NCBI RefSeq assembly: GCF_000661955.1
Contig: NZ_CP007597.1
Coordinates: forward strand, 3,796,338 to 3,860,337
Length of the DNA stretch: 64,000 bases
From: Stenotrophomonas rhizophila
Lineage (GTDB): Bacteria; Pseudomonadota; Gammaproteobacteria; Xanthomonadales; Xanthomonadaceae
Direction: 5' to 3'
Made by a program: the position numbers and the translations under genes. Positions 32,713 through 43,077 of this stretch are shown here, in pieces (positions within the stretch are counted from its first letter, which is position 1; the number at the start of each line of letters is the position of its first letter). The notes beneath the pieces were generated by a model, which saw nothing but the letters and a program-made list of their open reading frames with translations, had not been told where the DNA came from and ran no database searches.

Positions 32713-33888
32713 TCACCCGGGTGAAAGCTCGAACACCTGGCGCAGGTAGGCCAGGTAGCCGGGGTCATCGCACATGCTCTTGCCCGGCGAATCGCTGAGC
32801 TTGGCCACCGGCTGGCCGTTGCAGCGGACCATCTTGATGACGATGTTGAGCGGGGTCGGCCCCAGGTCGTTGGTGAGGTGCGTGCCGACGCCGAAGGCGA
32901 CCTGGCAGCGGCCACGGAAGTAGTCGAACAGCTGCATCACCTTCTCGATGTTCAAGCCATCGCTGAAGACCAGCACCTTGCTGCGCGGGTCCACGCGGCG
33001 GTCCTTGAAGTGCGCGAGCATGCGATCGCCCCAGGCGAAGGGATCGCCGGAGTCGTGGCGCACGCCATCGAACAGCTTGCAGAAGTACATGTCGAAGTCG
33101 CGCAGGAACGCGTCCAGCCCGACCACGTCGGAGAGCGCAATGCCGAGATCGCCGCGGTATTCGCGCGCCCACGATTCCAGCGCGGCCACCTGCGAATCGC
33201 GCAGGCGCGGGCCCAGTGCCTGGAACGCCTGCAGGTACTCGTGGGCCATGGTGCCGTGCGGGGTCATGCCGTACAGGCGGGCGAAATGCACGTTGCTGGT
33301 GCCCACGAACTGCGCGCCCAGCGCGTCGCGCATCATCGGCAGCATGCGCGCATGCCATTCACGCGAGTAGCGGCGGCGGCTGCCGTAGTCGGCGATGCGG
33401 CACAGCTCGAAGCCGGGCGTGTCGCGCAGCAGCGCGGTCTTGGCCTGCAGGCGGCGCTCGCCTTCGGCGAAATCGGCGGTGGTGGTGTTGCGGAACCACA
33501 CCTCGTTGATGATCGCCAGCAGCGGCACTTCAAACAGGATGGTGTGCAGCCAGGGGCCGGTGATGTCCAGCTCGATCTCGCCGGGCACGCTGGCCGACGG
33601 CTGCAGCCGGATGTACTTGCGGTCCAGGTGGAACAGGCCGAGGAAATCGGCGAAGTCCGCTTTGACGAAGCGCAGGCCGCGCATGTACTCCAGCTCTTCG
33701 GTGCTGAAGCGGAGCTGGCACAGCTGGTCGATCTCGGCGTTGATCTGGTCGATGTAGCTGGCCAGGTCGATGCCGGGGGTGCGGCACTTGAACCGGTACT
33801 GGACCTGGGCGCCGGGATGCTGATGCAGCACCGCCTGCATCATGGTGAACTTGTACAGGTCGGTGTCGAGCAGGGACTGGATGATCAT
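32713..33888 (-). CDS. pncB: Nicotinate phosphoribosyltransferase
   Basis: Salvages nicotinate to NaMN for NAD synthesis, using PRPP and ATP. 391 residues (E. coli PncB 400). Signature pieces: [20 protein letters not shown] at the N-terminus, [33 protein letters not shown] (with the regulatory/catalytic His region after it), [35 protein letters not shown], and [17 protein letters not shown]. The ATG at 33888 ([10 protein letters not shown]) fits the family; an upstream in-frame start would run through a GTAG repeat. Monocistronic in appearance, between the exopolysaccharide operon and two glycosyltransferase-like genes. Confidence 0.96.
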   Translation of the reverse strand: MIIQSLLDTDLYKFTMMQAVLHQHPGAQVQYRFKCRTPGIDLASYIDQINAEIDQLCQLRFSTEELEYMRGLRFVKADFADFLGLFHLDRKYIRLQPSASVPGEIELDITGPWLHTILFEVPLLAIINEVWFRNTTTADFAEGERRLQAKTALLRDTPGFELCRIADYGSRRRYSREWHARMLPMMRDALGAQFVGTSNVHFARLYGMTPHGTMAHEYLQAFQALGPRLRDSQVAALESWAREYRGDLGIALSDVVGLDAFLRDFDMYFCKLFDGVRHDSGDPFAWGDRMLAHFKDRRVDPRSKVLVFSDGLNIEKVMQLFDYFRGRCQVAFGVGTHLTNDLGPTPLNIVIKMVRCNGQPVAKLSDSPGKSMCDDPGYLAYLRQVFELSPG

Positions 33889-33913
33889 GCGGCGATTATG
33901 CGCCTGCGTGGAT

Positions 33914-33938
33914 GTACCCACCAACGGTGGGTACCTAC
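33914..33938 (-). repeat. SMAG-like GTAG palindrome upstream of pncB
   Basis: Minus-strand GTAGGTACCCACC-GTT-GGTGGGTAC hairpin; a half copy CCCACGGTGGG follows at about 33950-33960. Confidence 0.75.
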
Positions 33939-33963
33939 CGGGATGCGTGCCCACGGTGGGCCA

Positions 33964-34809
33964 TTACCGCGCGCGCAGCAGCCGTGGAATCTGCACGACC
34001 GCGTGGGCCCAGATCGCGGCGAACACCGCGCCCTGTACCGGCAGGCTGCGCTGGTCGGCTTCGAACTTGCGGAAGTAGCGCCACAGACCACGGTGCTTGT
34101 GCCATTCCACAAAGAACGGCCGCGAGCGGCTGGACACCCCGCGCACGTGCACCGCCTGCAGGTCGTTGGCGATCGCCACCAGCGCGCCGGCCTGGCGCAC
34201 GCGACGGCACAGGTCGAGGTCTTCGGCGTGCAGCCGGTAACCGGCATCCCAGCCGCCGATACGGTCGAACAGGGTGCGCGGCATCAGCAACAACGCCCCC
34301 GACAGCGCCGGCACCGGCTGCAGCGGCAGGCTGTGGTCCACCGCGATCGCCAGCTTGGCGCCCTGCCCCGGCGAGCGCAGCATGGCCCCGAAATCCGGAT
34401 CACGACGGCGCACGGCCGGGTCGGGCTGGCCCTGCTCGTCGACCTGTTCCATGCCCAGCAGGCAATCGCCGATGGCCATGCCGCGTTCGCACAGCGCGGC
34501 CAGGGTGCCCGGCTCGACCAGCAGGTCCGGGTTGATGAAGGCCAGCCACGGTGCGCGGCTGTCGGCCACGCCCTGGTTGTTGGCGGCCGCGAAACCGGGG
34601 TTGTCCGGGTTGGCGATGAAACGCACGCGCGGGTCGGCGGTGGCGTGGCGTTGCACGATATCCAGGGTGGCATCGGTGGACCCGTTGTCGACCACCCGGA
34701 TCTCGACCACGCCGTCGGCCCCGCGCAGCCTGGCCAGACAGGCATCCAGCGTGCTCGCGCTCTGGTAGCTGACAACGATGGCGGCGATGGCAATGCTCAC
34801 ACGGGTCAC
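33964..34809 (-). CDS. GT2-family glycosyltransferase (rhamnosyltransferase-like)
   Basis: 281 residues (278 from the alternative GTG at 34800, which has GGAG at a better distance). GT-A fold motifs: IAAIVVSYQSASTLDACLARL, IRVVDNGSTDATLDI (nucleotide-binding), NPGFAAANNQGVADS, PWLAFINPDLLVEPG (the DxD-like metal site is NPD), GALLLMPRTLFDRIGGWDAGY, EDLDLCRRVRQAG (catalytic ED), and a C-terminal basic segment. No membrane synthase helices, so a non-processive transferase acting on a lipid-linked or surface glycan, for example O-antigen or exopolysaccharide. Overlaps the upstream gene by 4 nt. Confidence 0.85.
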   Translation of the reverse strand: MTRVSIAIAAIVVSYQSASTLDACLARLRGADGVVEIRVVDNGSTDATLDIVQRHATADPRVRFIANPDNPGFAAANNQGVADSRAPWLAFINPDLLVEPGTLAALCERGMAIGDCLLGMEQVDEQGQPDPAVRRRDPDFGAMLRSPGQGAKLAIAVDHSLPLQPVPALSGALLLMPRTLFDRIGGWDAGYRLHAEDLDLCRRVRQAGALVAIANDLQAVHVRGVSSRSRPFFVEWHKHRGLWRYFRKFEADQRSLPVQGAVFAAIWAHAVVQIPRLLRAR

Positions 34810-35657
34810 TCCGGAAGGGATGCAGGCGGCGGGGCGAACAAGTCGCCCTGCGAACGCGGCATTATCGCCTGCCGGTGCAGCTGCTGCAGGGTTTCACGGG
34901 TGCTGCGCAGCGGGTCGGCCATCAGGAACGCGGCCAGGCGGGGCTGCCAGCCCGGCCAGCGGGTGCCCAACGCGTCCATGTCGCCGTCGAACGCAGTGGC
35001 TTCGCCGGCGCGCGCCACGAAGGCGGTTTCGCACAGCGCATTGCGCCAGCCCAGCCCGGCCATGCGCAGGCTCAGGTCGACCAGCGCGGCATTCCACGAG
35101 CCGTAGCTGTGCATGTCCAGGCCACCGGCCTTGCGCCGGGCGTTGGCCCGCAGCAGTACCGCGTGGGTCACCGCCGAGGGCAGTTCAGGATGCATCGGCG
35201 GCAACCCGGCGCAGGCCTGGGCCATTGCGTAGAGGTCGGCCGGTACCGGGTCGATCTCGCCCAGCCGTGGCCAGGCCGCGGTTTCACCGGCGTTGCACCA
35301 CGGCGTGGCCGAGCCGATCGACGGGTCACGCGCGAAACAGGCATCCAGCTGCTGCAGCCAGCCCGGCGCGGGAATGGCGTCGGGCGCCAGCACCACCACG
35401 TCGGCGCCTGCGCAGGCACGCAACATCTCATCCAGGTGGGCCACCTCGCCGATGCTGCGCGCGCGCCGGGTGTATTCGGCACGCAGCCGGGTGTGGGCCA
35501 GCCAGTGCTCGATCACCGGCTGCACGCGCGGGCCGGCCTGGCCGTCGTCGGCCAGCCATACCGCGGTGTCGGCCGGCGTGCCGGCGTCCAGTGCGCCCAG
35601 GCAAAGATCCAGGGCGGTGTCATCGACCCCGATCGGCAGCAGCACGATCGTCCCCAT
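34806..35657 (-). CDS. GT2-like glycosyltransferase, divergent
   Basis: 283 residues from the ATG at 35657 (GGGGGA before it). It looks like a weakened GT-A transferase: TIVLLPIGVDDTALDLCLGAL at the start, AVWLADDGQAGPRVQPVIEHWL in place of the usual VDNxS loop, GADVVVLAPDAIPAPGWLQQL as the DxD-type strand, and later HSYGSWNAALVDLSLRMAGLGWR at the usual acceptor-site helix. Coupled to the downstream GT2 gene by a 4-nt overlap, so the pair probably works on the same glycan. 40 bp after it in the other direction lies the gspD stop codon. Confidence 0.7.
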   Translation of the reverse strand: MGTIVLLPIGVDDTALDLCLGALDAGTPADTAVWLADDGQAGPRVQPVIEHWLAHTRLRAEYTRRARSIGEVAHLDEMLRACAGADVVVLAPDAIPAPGWLQQLDACFARDPSIGSATPWCNAGETAAWPRLGEIDPVPADLYAMAQACAGLPPMHPELPSAVTHAVLLRANARRKAGGLDMHSYGSWNAALVDLSLRMAGLGWRNALCETAFVARAGEATAFDGDMDALGTRWPGWQPRLAAFLMADPLRSTRETLQQLHRQAIMPRSQGDLFAPPPASLPE

Positions 35658-35696
35658 CGGTCCCCCTGTCTGCGGCACGCGTGGCCGCAGCGTAGC

Positions 35697-37913
35697 TCAG
35701 TTCTTCGGCTTCTGGTGGTTCGGGAACGGCTCCATGGCACGGAAGCGGTTGCTGTACTCGTCGGTGAGGTTGCGCGATTCCTGCGCGTTGCGGACGATCG
35801 TCGGGGTCAGCAGCACGATCACTTCCGAACGACCGGTGTTCTGGGTCTTCCTGCCGAACAGGGCGCCCAGCACCGGGATCTTGCTCAGACCCGGAACGCC
35901 GTTGGAGCCATCTTCGTCGGAGTTGGTGATCAACCCGGCCAGCATGATGGTGTCCCCGCTCTGCACGGCCGCTTCGGTGGAAATCTTGCGCGTGTTGATC
36001 GGCGGGTTGCAGGTGGTCTTGGTTGGATCGCAGCCGGCCGGAATGGCACCGGCCGAGCTGACTTCCTGCACGATGTCCAGGAACACCACGCCATCGCGGG
36101 TAATGCGCGGGCGCACCTTGAGGATCACGCCGGTGTCCAGGTACTGCACCTGGCTGTAGGTGTTGTCGCCGCCGGTGCCGGTGTTGACCGACACCGAGTT
36201 GATCGGGATCTGGGTGCCCACGTTGAGCGTGGCTTCGGCGTTGTTGCGCACGAACAGCGACGGGGTCTGCAGCAGGCGCAGGTTGCTGACCTTGTCCAGC
36301 GCCGTCACCACCGCCGCCGCGTTCTTGCCGAGGAAGGTCCAGCCCACCCCGCCATCGCCGACCGCGCCGGAAATGCTGCCCCAGATCGAACGCCCCAGCG
36401 CGCTGGGCAGGTCGATGCCGCTTTCGGTCTTGCCGGTGGCCACGGCCTGCTCGAAGAACCAGTTCACGCCGTAGCTGAGGTCGCCGGTCAGCGACACTTC
36501 GGCCACCTGCGCTTCGATGTGGACCTGCATCGGCATCACGTCGAGCTTTTCAATCACCTCGCGGATCGACCGCCAGGCTTGCGGGGTGGAGCGCACCAGC
36601 AGCGTGTTGGTTTCTTCCACCGCCGAGATGCCCACGGTGTCGCCCTGCACTTCCAGGCTGAAACTGGCGTTGCCGCTCTGCCGCTGCGGCAGGCTCAGGG
36701 TGCCCTCGCCCAGCCCGCCGCGGCCACTGCCGCTGCCGGACCCGGTGTTGAGCGAGATGCTGTTGTTAGCGTTGTCGCGGCCGCCCAGGTCCATCTGGGT
36801 GGCGCCCGGTGCCAGTGAACCGCTGCTGCCGCGCCCACCGCGGCTGTTCTCGTTGGCGAAGGCTTCGGCGAGGCGCTCGGCCAGGTCCTTGGCCTTGACG
36901 TAACGCAGCTCGTAGGAGAACAACCGTGCGCTGCCACCGGCGGTGTCGATGCGCTCCAGCCACTGTTGGATCTGATCGAGATACCGCGCCTGCGGGGTGA
37001 TCACCAGCACGGCATTGGCGTTCTCCAGCGGCAGGAAGCGGAACATGCCGGCGCTGGGCGTCTTGCTTTCCTCACCGAACACTTTCTCCAGGTCGGCGGC
37101 GACCTGTTCGGCCTTGCCGGTCTGGATCGGGAACACGCCCACCGACATGCCCGACAACCAGTCGACGTCGAAGATCTCCACCGTGCGCAGGTAGTTTTCC
37201 AGTTCGCTGCGGGTGCCGCCCAGGGTAATGACGTTGCGACCGCTGTCGACGTTGACGATGGCATTGGGGCGCGCGTACGGCTCCAGCACCTTCTTCATTT
37301 CGGTGGCCGAGATGTACTGCAGCGGGATCACCCGCACCTCGAAGCCGCGCGCGTTGGCCGCCGGAGCGGTGCTCGGTGCGACGGTGCCGGCCAGTGCCTG
37401 GTCGGCGGCGACGATGTTGTAGCGGCCACCGCTGTAGACCATGCGCGCGTTGTTCCAGCCCAGCACCATCTCCAGCAGGTTCAGCGCCTGCGCCGACGAC
37501 ACCGGCTTGGGCGTGGCCAGGGTGACGGTGCCCTGCACGCCGGGGGCGATGACGTAGTTCTGGCCGAGCATGTCGCCCAGGATCGCCTTGACCACCGCGT
37601 GCACCGATTCCCCTTCGAAGTTGAAGGTGGCCGTGCCATTGCCGGCCTGCCCCAGCGACGGTGCCGCGGCAGCCGCCGCGCTGCGGTTGATCATGGTGCC
37701 GGTGCCGCGGCGGATCACCGGCTGCGGTGCACCGGTGGCTTCCAGCGGTTCGGCATTCACGCCGTCGCGGGAACCATCCCCGGCGACCACCTGGTGGCTG
37801 TCGAGCACGGCGTTGCGGCGCACTTCCGGTGCAGGCACCGTGGCGCAGCCGACCAGCACGCTGGCGAGCAGGGACAGGGAGAAGAGACGCGGTGAAAAAA
37901 GGCGCAGTGTCAT
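35697..37913 (-). CDS. gspD: Type II secretion outer-membrane secretin GspD/XpsD
   Basis: 738 residues. Signal ending in a lipobox LVGC (Cys23), as known for XpsD. N0-N3 domains follow: FNFEGESVHAVVKAILGDML (~95), RVIPLQYISATEMKKVLEPYA (~190), LRYVKAKDLAERLAEAFANE with a long Gly/Ser-rich loop (~365-415), then the secretin core: VHIEAQVAEVSLTGDLSYGVNWF, ALDKVSNLRLLQTPSLFVRN, LKVRPRITRDGVVFLDIVQEVSS, GLSKIPVLGALFGRKTQNTGRSEVIVLLTP. It forms the exit pore for folded enzymes. Last gene of the xps operon (E-F-G-H-I-J-K-L-M-N-D). Confidence 0.95.
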   Translation of the reverse strand: MTLRLFSPRLFSLSLLASVLVGCATVPAPEVRRNAVLDSHQVVAGDGSRDGVNAEPLEATGAPQPVIRRGTGTMINRSAAAAAAPSLGQAGNGTATFNFEGESVHAVVKAILGDMLGQNYVIAPGVQGTVTLATPKPVSSAQALNLLEMVLGWNNARMVYSGGRYNIVAADQALAGTVAPSTAPAANARGFEVRVIPLQYISATEMKKVLEPYARPNAIVNVDSGRNVITLGGTRSELENYLRTVEIFDVDWLSGMSVGVFPIQTGKAEQVAADLEKVFGEESKTPSAGMFRFLPLENANAVLVITPQARYLDQIQQWLERIDTAGGSARLFSYELRYVKAKDLAERLAEAFANENSRGGRGSSGSLAPGATQMDLGGRDNANNSISLNTGSGSGSGRGGLGEGTLSLPQRQSGNASFSLEVQGDTVGISAVEETNTLLVRSTPQAWRSIREVIEKLDVMPMQVHIEAQVAEVSLTGDLSYGVNWFFEQAVATGKTESGIDLPSALGRSIWGSISGAVGDGGVGWTFLGKNAAAVVTALDKVSNLRLLQTPSLFVRNNAEATLNVGTQIPINSVSVNTGTGGDNTYSQVQYLDTGVILKVRPRITRDGVVFLDIVQEVSSAGAIPAGCDPTKTTCNPPINTRKISTEAAVQSGDTIMLAGLITNSDEDGSNGVPGLSKIPVLGALFGRKTQNTGRSEVIVLLTPTIVRNAQESRNLTDEYSNRFRAMEPFPNHQKPKN

Positions 37914-37922
37914 GCTGTCACT

Positions 37923-38703
<781 letters not shown>

Positions 38704-38714
<11 letters not shown>

Positions 38715-39525
38715 GGCCGGTCTCCGCAGCATCGGCAGCCGCATCGTCGGCACTGGTCGCAGTTGCGGCTGCATCCACGCCGGCCTGCGCTGCATACGCG
38801 GCTGCGTTGGCGTTGGCGTCTGTCTGGGCGTTGGCGGCGGCCTGGGCATCGGCCGGCACGGGTCCGGCCGGGGTCAGGCCGCTGCTATCGGCCGGCATCG
38901 CGGCACCGGCCGACGCCGGCGCGACCGGATCCGAGGCGCCCCCGGGCTGGAGATAGCCCACCAGTTCGAAGGACACGTCCAACCCGGTGCCGGTTTCATT
39001 CGGCGATTGCTGGAAGCGCTGTGCGAGCAGGTTGAGGTTGTTGACGAAAAGGCGCGGGCTGCCAGTTTCCAGGATGTACAGCACGGCGGCCATTTCCGGT
39101 ATGCCGCAGCGCAGCCGCACCTGCAGCGCTACCTTGGGGAACACGGCATCGGCGCTGGTGTCCTGCAGTGGCGAGCGGTTGCTGATGGTGCAGCTGCGGT
39201 TGCCGGGGCTGGCCGATGCCACGGCGTCCTGCAGGCGAGAGGACAACGCTGCGGCGGCCGATTCGGCAGTGGCCTCACGCAGGAAACCGGGCCGGCCCGC
39301 CAGGGCGGCCTGTGCCTGCTGCAGCCCCCGCGCGACGGCGCCGCGCTGCTGCAGCTGCGCCTGCACGCGCTGATCGCGCTCCTGCAGGTCGCTGATGTCG
39401 GTATTGATGGCCAGCAGTGGCCGGGTGAACCACGGGTGCACCAGCACCAGGTAGGCCAGCGCGATCACCGCCAGCAGCAACGCCAGCGCCAGCCAGCGGT
39501 CACGGCGTGTGGTCGGCATTGCCAT
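38704..39525 (-). CDS. gspM: Type II secretion protein GspM/XpsM
   Basis: 273 residues from the ATG at 39525 (GGAGG seven bases upstream). Short cytoplasmic start, one membrane helix (RWLALALLLAVIALAYLVLV), a coiled-coil-prone stretch (ISDLQERDQRVQAQLQQRGA) and a small ferredoxin-like periplasmic domain (ALQVRLRCGIPEMAAVLYIL, RLFVNNLNLLAQRF, LDVSFELVGYLQ). After about residue 195 it carries an extra 75-residue Ala/Asp-rich, apparently disordered tail, making it longer than the core needs. Part of the inner-membrane platform with GspL. Confidence 0.85.
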
Positions 39526-40666
39526 CGGCACCCTCCGCGGCAGGTGCAGCGGCGGGCGCTGCAGGGGTGGCACCGGGCAACGGCTGAAGTTCGGCGGTCA
39601 GCGTGAAGCGGTCGCGGCCGGCCGCGCCACCATCGGCCTGCAGCACGCCGGTCAGGTTGACCTTGCGCCACAGCGGCGAGTCCTGCAGCAGCGGCACCAG
39701 TTGCGACGCCTCGCGGCTCAGCCCGATCAACTGCAGCGAATCGCCTTCCACCGACAGCTTTTCCAGGTAGGTGCCATCGGGCAGCAACCGGGTCAGTTCA
39801 TTCCACAACTCCACGGTGCTGGCATGGGCCATGCGTTTCTGTTCGAGGAAGGCCGCGCCTTCGACCAGTGTCTGCAGGTGCTGGCGCTCGGCGGCCACCT
39901 GACGCGCATCGCGTGCGGCCGCGTTGACCTGCTCGGCCAGCGCATCGGCCGCGGCCTGGCGGTTGTCCAGGATCTGCTGGCCAGCCAAGGCCAGCAGCAC
40001 CAGCGCCGCCAGCCCCATCAGCAGGTTCCAGCGACGCATCGGATCGCGCTGGGCCTGCCGCTGGTCCAGCGGCAGCAGGTTCACCCCCAGCGGCTGGCCC
40101 TCGACATCGGCAATATCCACGCCGGCCAAGCCCTGCGCCCACGGCCCCACCTGCTGCGCCCACTGCTCCAGCGCCTGGCGTGGCATCACCACCAGTTCCA
40201 CCTGCAGCTGGCCGTCATCCAGCGCGCCCAATTCGCGCACGTCGAAGCTGACCTGCGCCGGTTCAAACGGGGTCTGGCGGTCGATCTCGAACCCCACCAC
40301 GTCGCGCAGGCGGCTGGCGGCCGCGGCCGGCAGGCGCAGCGGGCGGCGCAGTGCGGCCGCGGCCGGCAGCAGCCAATGCCGCGGCAGCGTGCGCAGGCGC
40401 GCATCCAGGCGCTGCTCCAGCGCGGCCGGGGTCTGTGGCCAGGGCAGTTCCAGCACCCGTTCGGTATGCAGGCCGCCATCGCGCAGCACGTGCAGTTGAT
40501 CGCCCTGCTGCTGCAACAACAGCCGCGAGCGCGACCAGCCGAGCGCCCACTGCCAACGCTCGGGCAGCCACGCCAGCAACGAACGCCGCCACCAGCGCAG
40601 GCCATTGACCACGCCCGGCGCCATCTGCCCCTGTGCCCGCACCAGAGTGTCCCGCCATGCCGTCAT
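39500..40666 (-). CDS. gspL: Type II secretion protein GspL/XpsL
   Basis: 388 residues. N-terminal cytoplasmic actin-like part (~1-220) with LLQQQGDQLHVLRDGG, RDVVGFEIDRQTPFEPAQV and GVNLLPLDQRQAQ; one membrane helix (LLMGLAALVLLALAGQQIL, ~235-253); then a periplasmic PilN-like ferredoxin domain (ELTRLLPDGTYLEKLSVEGD, LIGLSREASQLVPLLQDSP). GspL recruits the ATPase GspE and pairs with GspM. The ATG overlaps the gspK stop by 4 nt. The tail is Ala/Pro-rich. Confidence 0.9.
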   Translation of the reverse strand: MTAWRDTLVRAQGQMAPGVVNGLRWWRRSLLAWLPERWQWALGWSRSRLLLQQQGDQLHVLRDGGLHTERVLELPWPQTPAALEQRLDARLRTLPRHWLLPAAAALRRPLRLPAAAASRLRDVVGFEIDRQTPFEPAQVSFDVRELGALDDGQLQVELVVMPRQALEQWAQQVGPWAQGLAGVDIADVEGQPLGVNLLPLDQRQAQRDPMRRWNLLMGLAALVLLALAGQQILDNRQAAADALAEQVNAAARDARQVAAERQHLQTLVEGAAFLEQKRMAHASTVELWNELTRLLPDGTYLEKLSVEGDSLQLIGLSREASQLVPLLQDSPLWRKVNLTGVLQADGGAAGRDRFTLTAELQPLPGATPAAPAAAPAAEGADGNADHTP

Positions 40667-41526
40667 CGTGCTGCCATTCCCTGTTCCCAACGAAGGACTG
40701 TGTAAGTGGTTCCCGGCGTGCCGGCGGTCCCCGTCCGCACCACGCCCCGCAGAACCGATACCTTGCCGCGTTCATCCGTTGCGCGGCTCTCGATACTATA
40801 GGTGCCGCTGCCACTGGCAAGCGCCGCACCGCCCACTTTCGCATCTTCACCGGCCTGGGCCCGTTCGCGTTCGGCAAGCAGCCGCGGAGCATCCAGCCCG
40901 AGTGCGGTCAACACCGGACCGGCCGCGAAACGCGGATCCGGACGCGACTGCCGACTGTACAGGGTCAGCATCGGCTCCAGCTGTTCATACAGCGTGGCAT
41001 CCATGCCGAGCACGCGCTGCAGTTCGCCGAGTGTCTCGAAGCGGTTGTTGCGCGGGCCATACGGCAGGCCGGCGGCGACATATTCAGGCAATTCGGCGCC
41101 GCCGCCGGGCTGCTTGAGACTGTCGGCATCGCGCCAGTCGACGATCGCGCCAGCCAGCGGGCCGGCACGTTCGGGCGCCACGCCCATCGCCGCGAGGAAC
41201 GCGCGCAGCAACGTGGCGTCGGCCAGGTTCAGGTTGATCTTGCCGTTCTCGTCGACGATCCGCAGGTCGATCCGGCGCTGGTCGAATTCCCAGCGATAGC
41301 GGCGGCCATCGGCCACCCACGGTGGTCGGGTCGCACTGGGCTGCAGCCGGTACAACGCGTACTCCAGCCCCGCACGTGCGTGCTCCTGGCCGATGGCGTC
41401 GTCGTTGATGACACGCTGCTGCATGTGTTCGATGCGGGCGCTCAGCGCGAACGCGCCGACCACCGCGGTAAGCAGCGCGATCAGCCACAGCACCAGCACC
41501 AGCGCGGCGCCGCGCGCGCGCCTCAT
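40663..41526 (-). CDS. gspK: Type II secretion minor pseudopilin GspK/XpsK
   Basis: 287 residues from the ATG at 41526. Prepilin leader MRRARG cut before AALVLVLWLIALLTAVVG; unlike the other pseudopilins it lacks the +5 Glu, which is normal for GspK. The globular domain has INLNLADATLLRAFLAAMGV, AIVDWRDADSLKQPGG and ARAGLEYALYRLQ. It caps the pseudopilus tip with GspI and GspJ. ATGA overlaps with both neighbours show tight translational coupling. Confidence 0.92.
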   Translation of the reverse strand: MRRARGAALVLVLWLIALLTAVVGAFALSARIEHMQQRVINDDAIGQEHARAGLEYALYRLQPSATRPPWVADGRRYRWEFDQRRIDLRIVDENGKINLNLADATLLRAFLAAMGVAPERAGPLAGAIVDWRDADSLKQPGGGAELPEYVAAGLPYGPRNNRFETLGELQRVLGMDATLYEQLEPMLTLYSRQSRPDPRFAAGPVLTALGLDAPRLLAERERAQAGEDAKVGGAALASGSGTYSIESRATDERGKVSVLRGVVRTGTAGTPGTTYTVLRWEQGMAAR

Positions 41527-42155
41527 GGGCGCGCTCCGCGGGACTGCTGTGCCAAGGCCACCACCATGGGCGGCCATGCCGGGCCCTGGCGTGGGGTGAC
41601 GCTGATGGATACCAGGCTGGGCAGGCGGCGGGTGTCGTCCCAGCGGTCCTGCCACTCACCCAGTTGACCGTTACGCGGGTCGATGCCGCGGTAGCGGAAG
41701 GTCACTGCGCGCAGCGCATCGGCCAGTGCCTCGGGCGGGCGCGGCGGTGTCTCCTCGATGCGCTCGCCGTTCTGCACCAGGGTCAGCGCCAGGTCCAGGC
41801 GCTGCGCGTCGCCGCTGCCACGCACCTGTAGTTCGTGTACATACGGGCCGCCGCGGCCGAGGTAGCCGGGCAGATCGGACACGAACAGCATGTGCTGCGG
41901 CTCGCCCAGGAAGTACACCGGTTCGCGGGTGGGGTCCGGTGGCGTGGTGGCGGTCAGCATGGCCATCGACAGGCGCCGCCGCAGGAAACCTTCCACCGCC
42001 CGCATGCGCTCGTTGTGCGCGGCCATCTGTTCGCCGCGCTGGCTGATGGCCAGCGCCGAACGCACGGTGGCAAACGCCAGGGCCAGCCCACCGACCAGCA
42101 ACGCGGTGGCCAGCAGCACTTCGATCAGGGTGAAGCCGCGCGCCGCACGGCTCAT
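41523..42155 (-). CDS. gspJ: Type II secretion minor pseudopilin GspJ/XpsJ
   Basis: 210 residues from the ATG at 42155. Prepilin motif ARG / FTLIEVLLATALLVGGLALA with Glu at +5. The globular part contains VEGFLRRRLSMAML, PQHMLFVSDLPGYLGRGGPY and VTFRYRGIDPRNGQLGEWQDRW, matching GspJ. Tip-complex partner of GspI and GspK. Start overlaps the gspI stop by 4 nt. Confidence 0.92.
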   Translation of the reverse strand: MSRAARGFTLIEVLLATALLVGGLALAFATVRSALAISQRGEQMAAHNERMRAVEGFLRRRLSMAMLTATTPPDPTREPVYFLGEPQHMLFVSDLPGYLGRGGPYVHELQVRGSGDAQRLDLALTLVQNGERIEETPPRPPEALADALRAVTFRYRGIDPRNGQLGEWQDRWDDTRRLPSLVSISVTPRQGPAWPPMVVALAQQSRGARP

Positions 42156-42568
42156 CGCGGCGTCCCCGGGTCGGCGGGCAGCAGGCGCAGGCTGCGCCAT
42201 TGCATGCGGTCGGCGTCGGTATCACCCCAGGACACCTGCAGGGTCAGCTGCGCCAGGCGCGGACCGGCCACGGTGTCGGCCACCGGCAACGCATCGGTGC
42301 GCGGCTCCTGGTACGGCGCAACCTGCAATGTCCAGCGGTAGCGGCCGTCTTCCCATTCGCCACTGCGCTCGCCGTCCTGCAGCGGCTCGACCACGCCGGT
42401 GACGGCCAGCAGCGATTGCGCATGCAGCACCGCACGGCTGCGCAGGTCGGCCTGCTTGATCTGCCGCGAGGCCCCGGACAGGCTGCCCAGCAACAACGTC
42501 AGCGCCAGTGCCAGCACCGCGAAGGCCACGATCACCTCAAGCAGCGAGTAGCCGCGCTGGTGTTTCAT
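42152..42568 (-). CDS. gspI: Type II secretion minor pseudopilin GspI/XpsI
   Basis: 138 residues with the short leader MKHQRG before YSLLEVIVAFAVLALALTLL (Glu +5). The remainder (ASRQIKQADLRSRAVLHAQ, WEDGRYRWTLQVAPY, LAQLTLQVSWGD) fits the small GspI fold, which links GspJ to the pseudopilus. Overlaps gspH by 4 nt and gspJ by 4 nt. Confidence 0.92.
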   Translation of the reverse strand: MKHQRGYSLLEVIVAFAVLALALTLLLGSLSGASRQIKQADLRSRAVLHAQSLLAVTGVVEPLQDGERSGEWEDGRYRWTLQVAPYQEPRTDALPVADTVAGPRLAQLTLQVSWGDTDADRMQWRSLRLLPADPGTPR

Positions 42569-43041
42569 GGGCCCTCCCGCCGTGGGCCCGAGCGTACGTC
42601 GCCGGTGATCCAGCCCACGTCGATGTGCCAGACCGCGTCGCGCACCTGCAGGTCGATGCTGCCGCCGCTGGAGGCGCCATCGGGGTAGAACGCGATGGCG
42701 CCCTGGCCGGCAGCCGTGGCCACTTCGCGTGCGCCGCGGAAGCGCACCTCCAGGCTGGGCGGCACCGTGCCGTGGCGACCGTTGGCGGCCTGCCAGGTGC
42801 GTGCCTGCGGGTCGATCAGGAAGCGCTGCCGCTCACCGGTGGCGATGGCCTGGGTGCGGGTGTAGCGCAGCTGGCTGGCCAGTTCCTTGCCGGCATTGCG
42901 CAGCCGCATGCCGTCGATGCCGCCGTTCATCGCCGTGGCGGTGACCGCCCCGATGATGGCGATCAGCGCCACCACCAGCAGCATTTCCAGCAACGACAGC
43001 CCGGCCACCCGGCGCGGGGAACGCGGCGGGCGGCGGGGCAT
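42565..43041 (-). CDS. gspH: Type II secretion minor pseudopilin GspH/XpsH
   Basis: 158 residues from the ATG at 43041, giving the leader MPRRPPRSPRRVAG before LSLLEMLLVVALIAIIGAVT; an in-frame TTG at 43071 would lengthen the leader by ten residues and cannot be excluded since the ATG has no clear ribosome-binding site. The body shows LASQLRYTRTQAIATGERQR, the usual GspH helix, and DLQVRDAVWHIDVGWITGDV at the end. It lies 36 nt after gspG. Confidence 0.88.
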   Translation of the reverse strand: MPRRPPRSPRRVAGLSLLEMLLVVALIAIIGAVTATAMNGGIDGMRLRNAGKELASQLRYTRTQAIATGERQRFLIDPQARTWQAANGRHGTVPPSLEVRFRGAREVATAAGQGAIAFYPDGASSGGSIDLQVRDAVWHIDVGWITGDVRSGPRREGP

Positions 43042-43077
43042 GGGCAGGCGTGGCAGGGCGATGACCAGCAAGCGGAC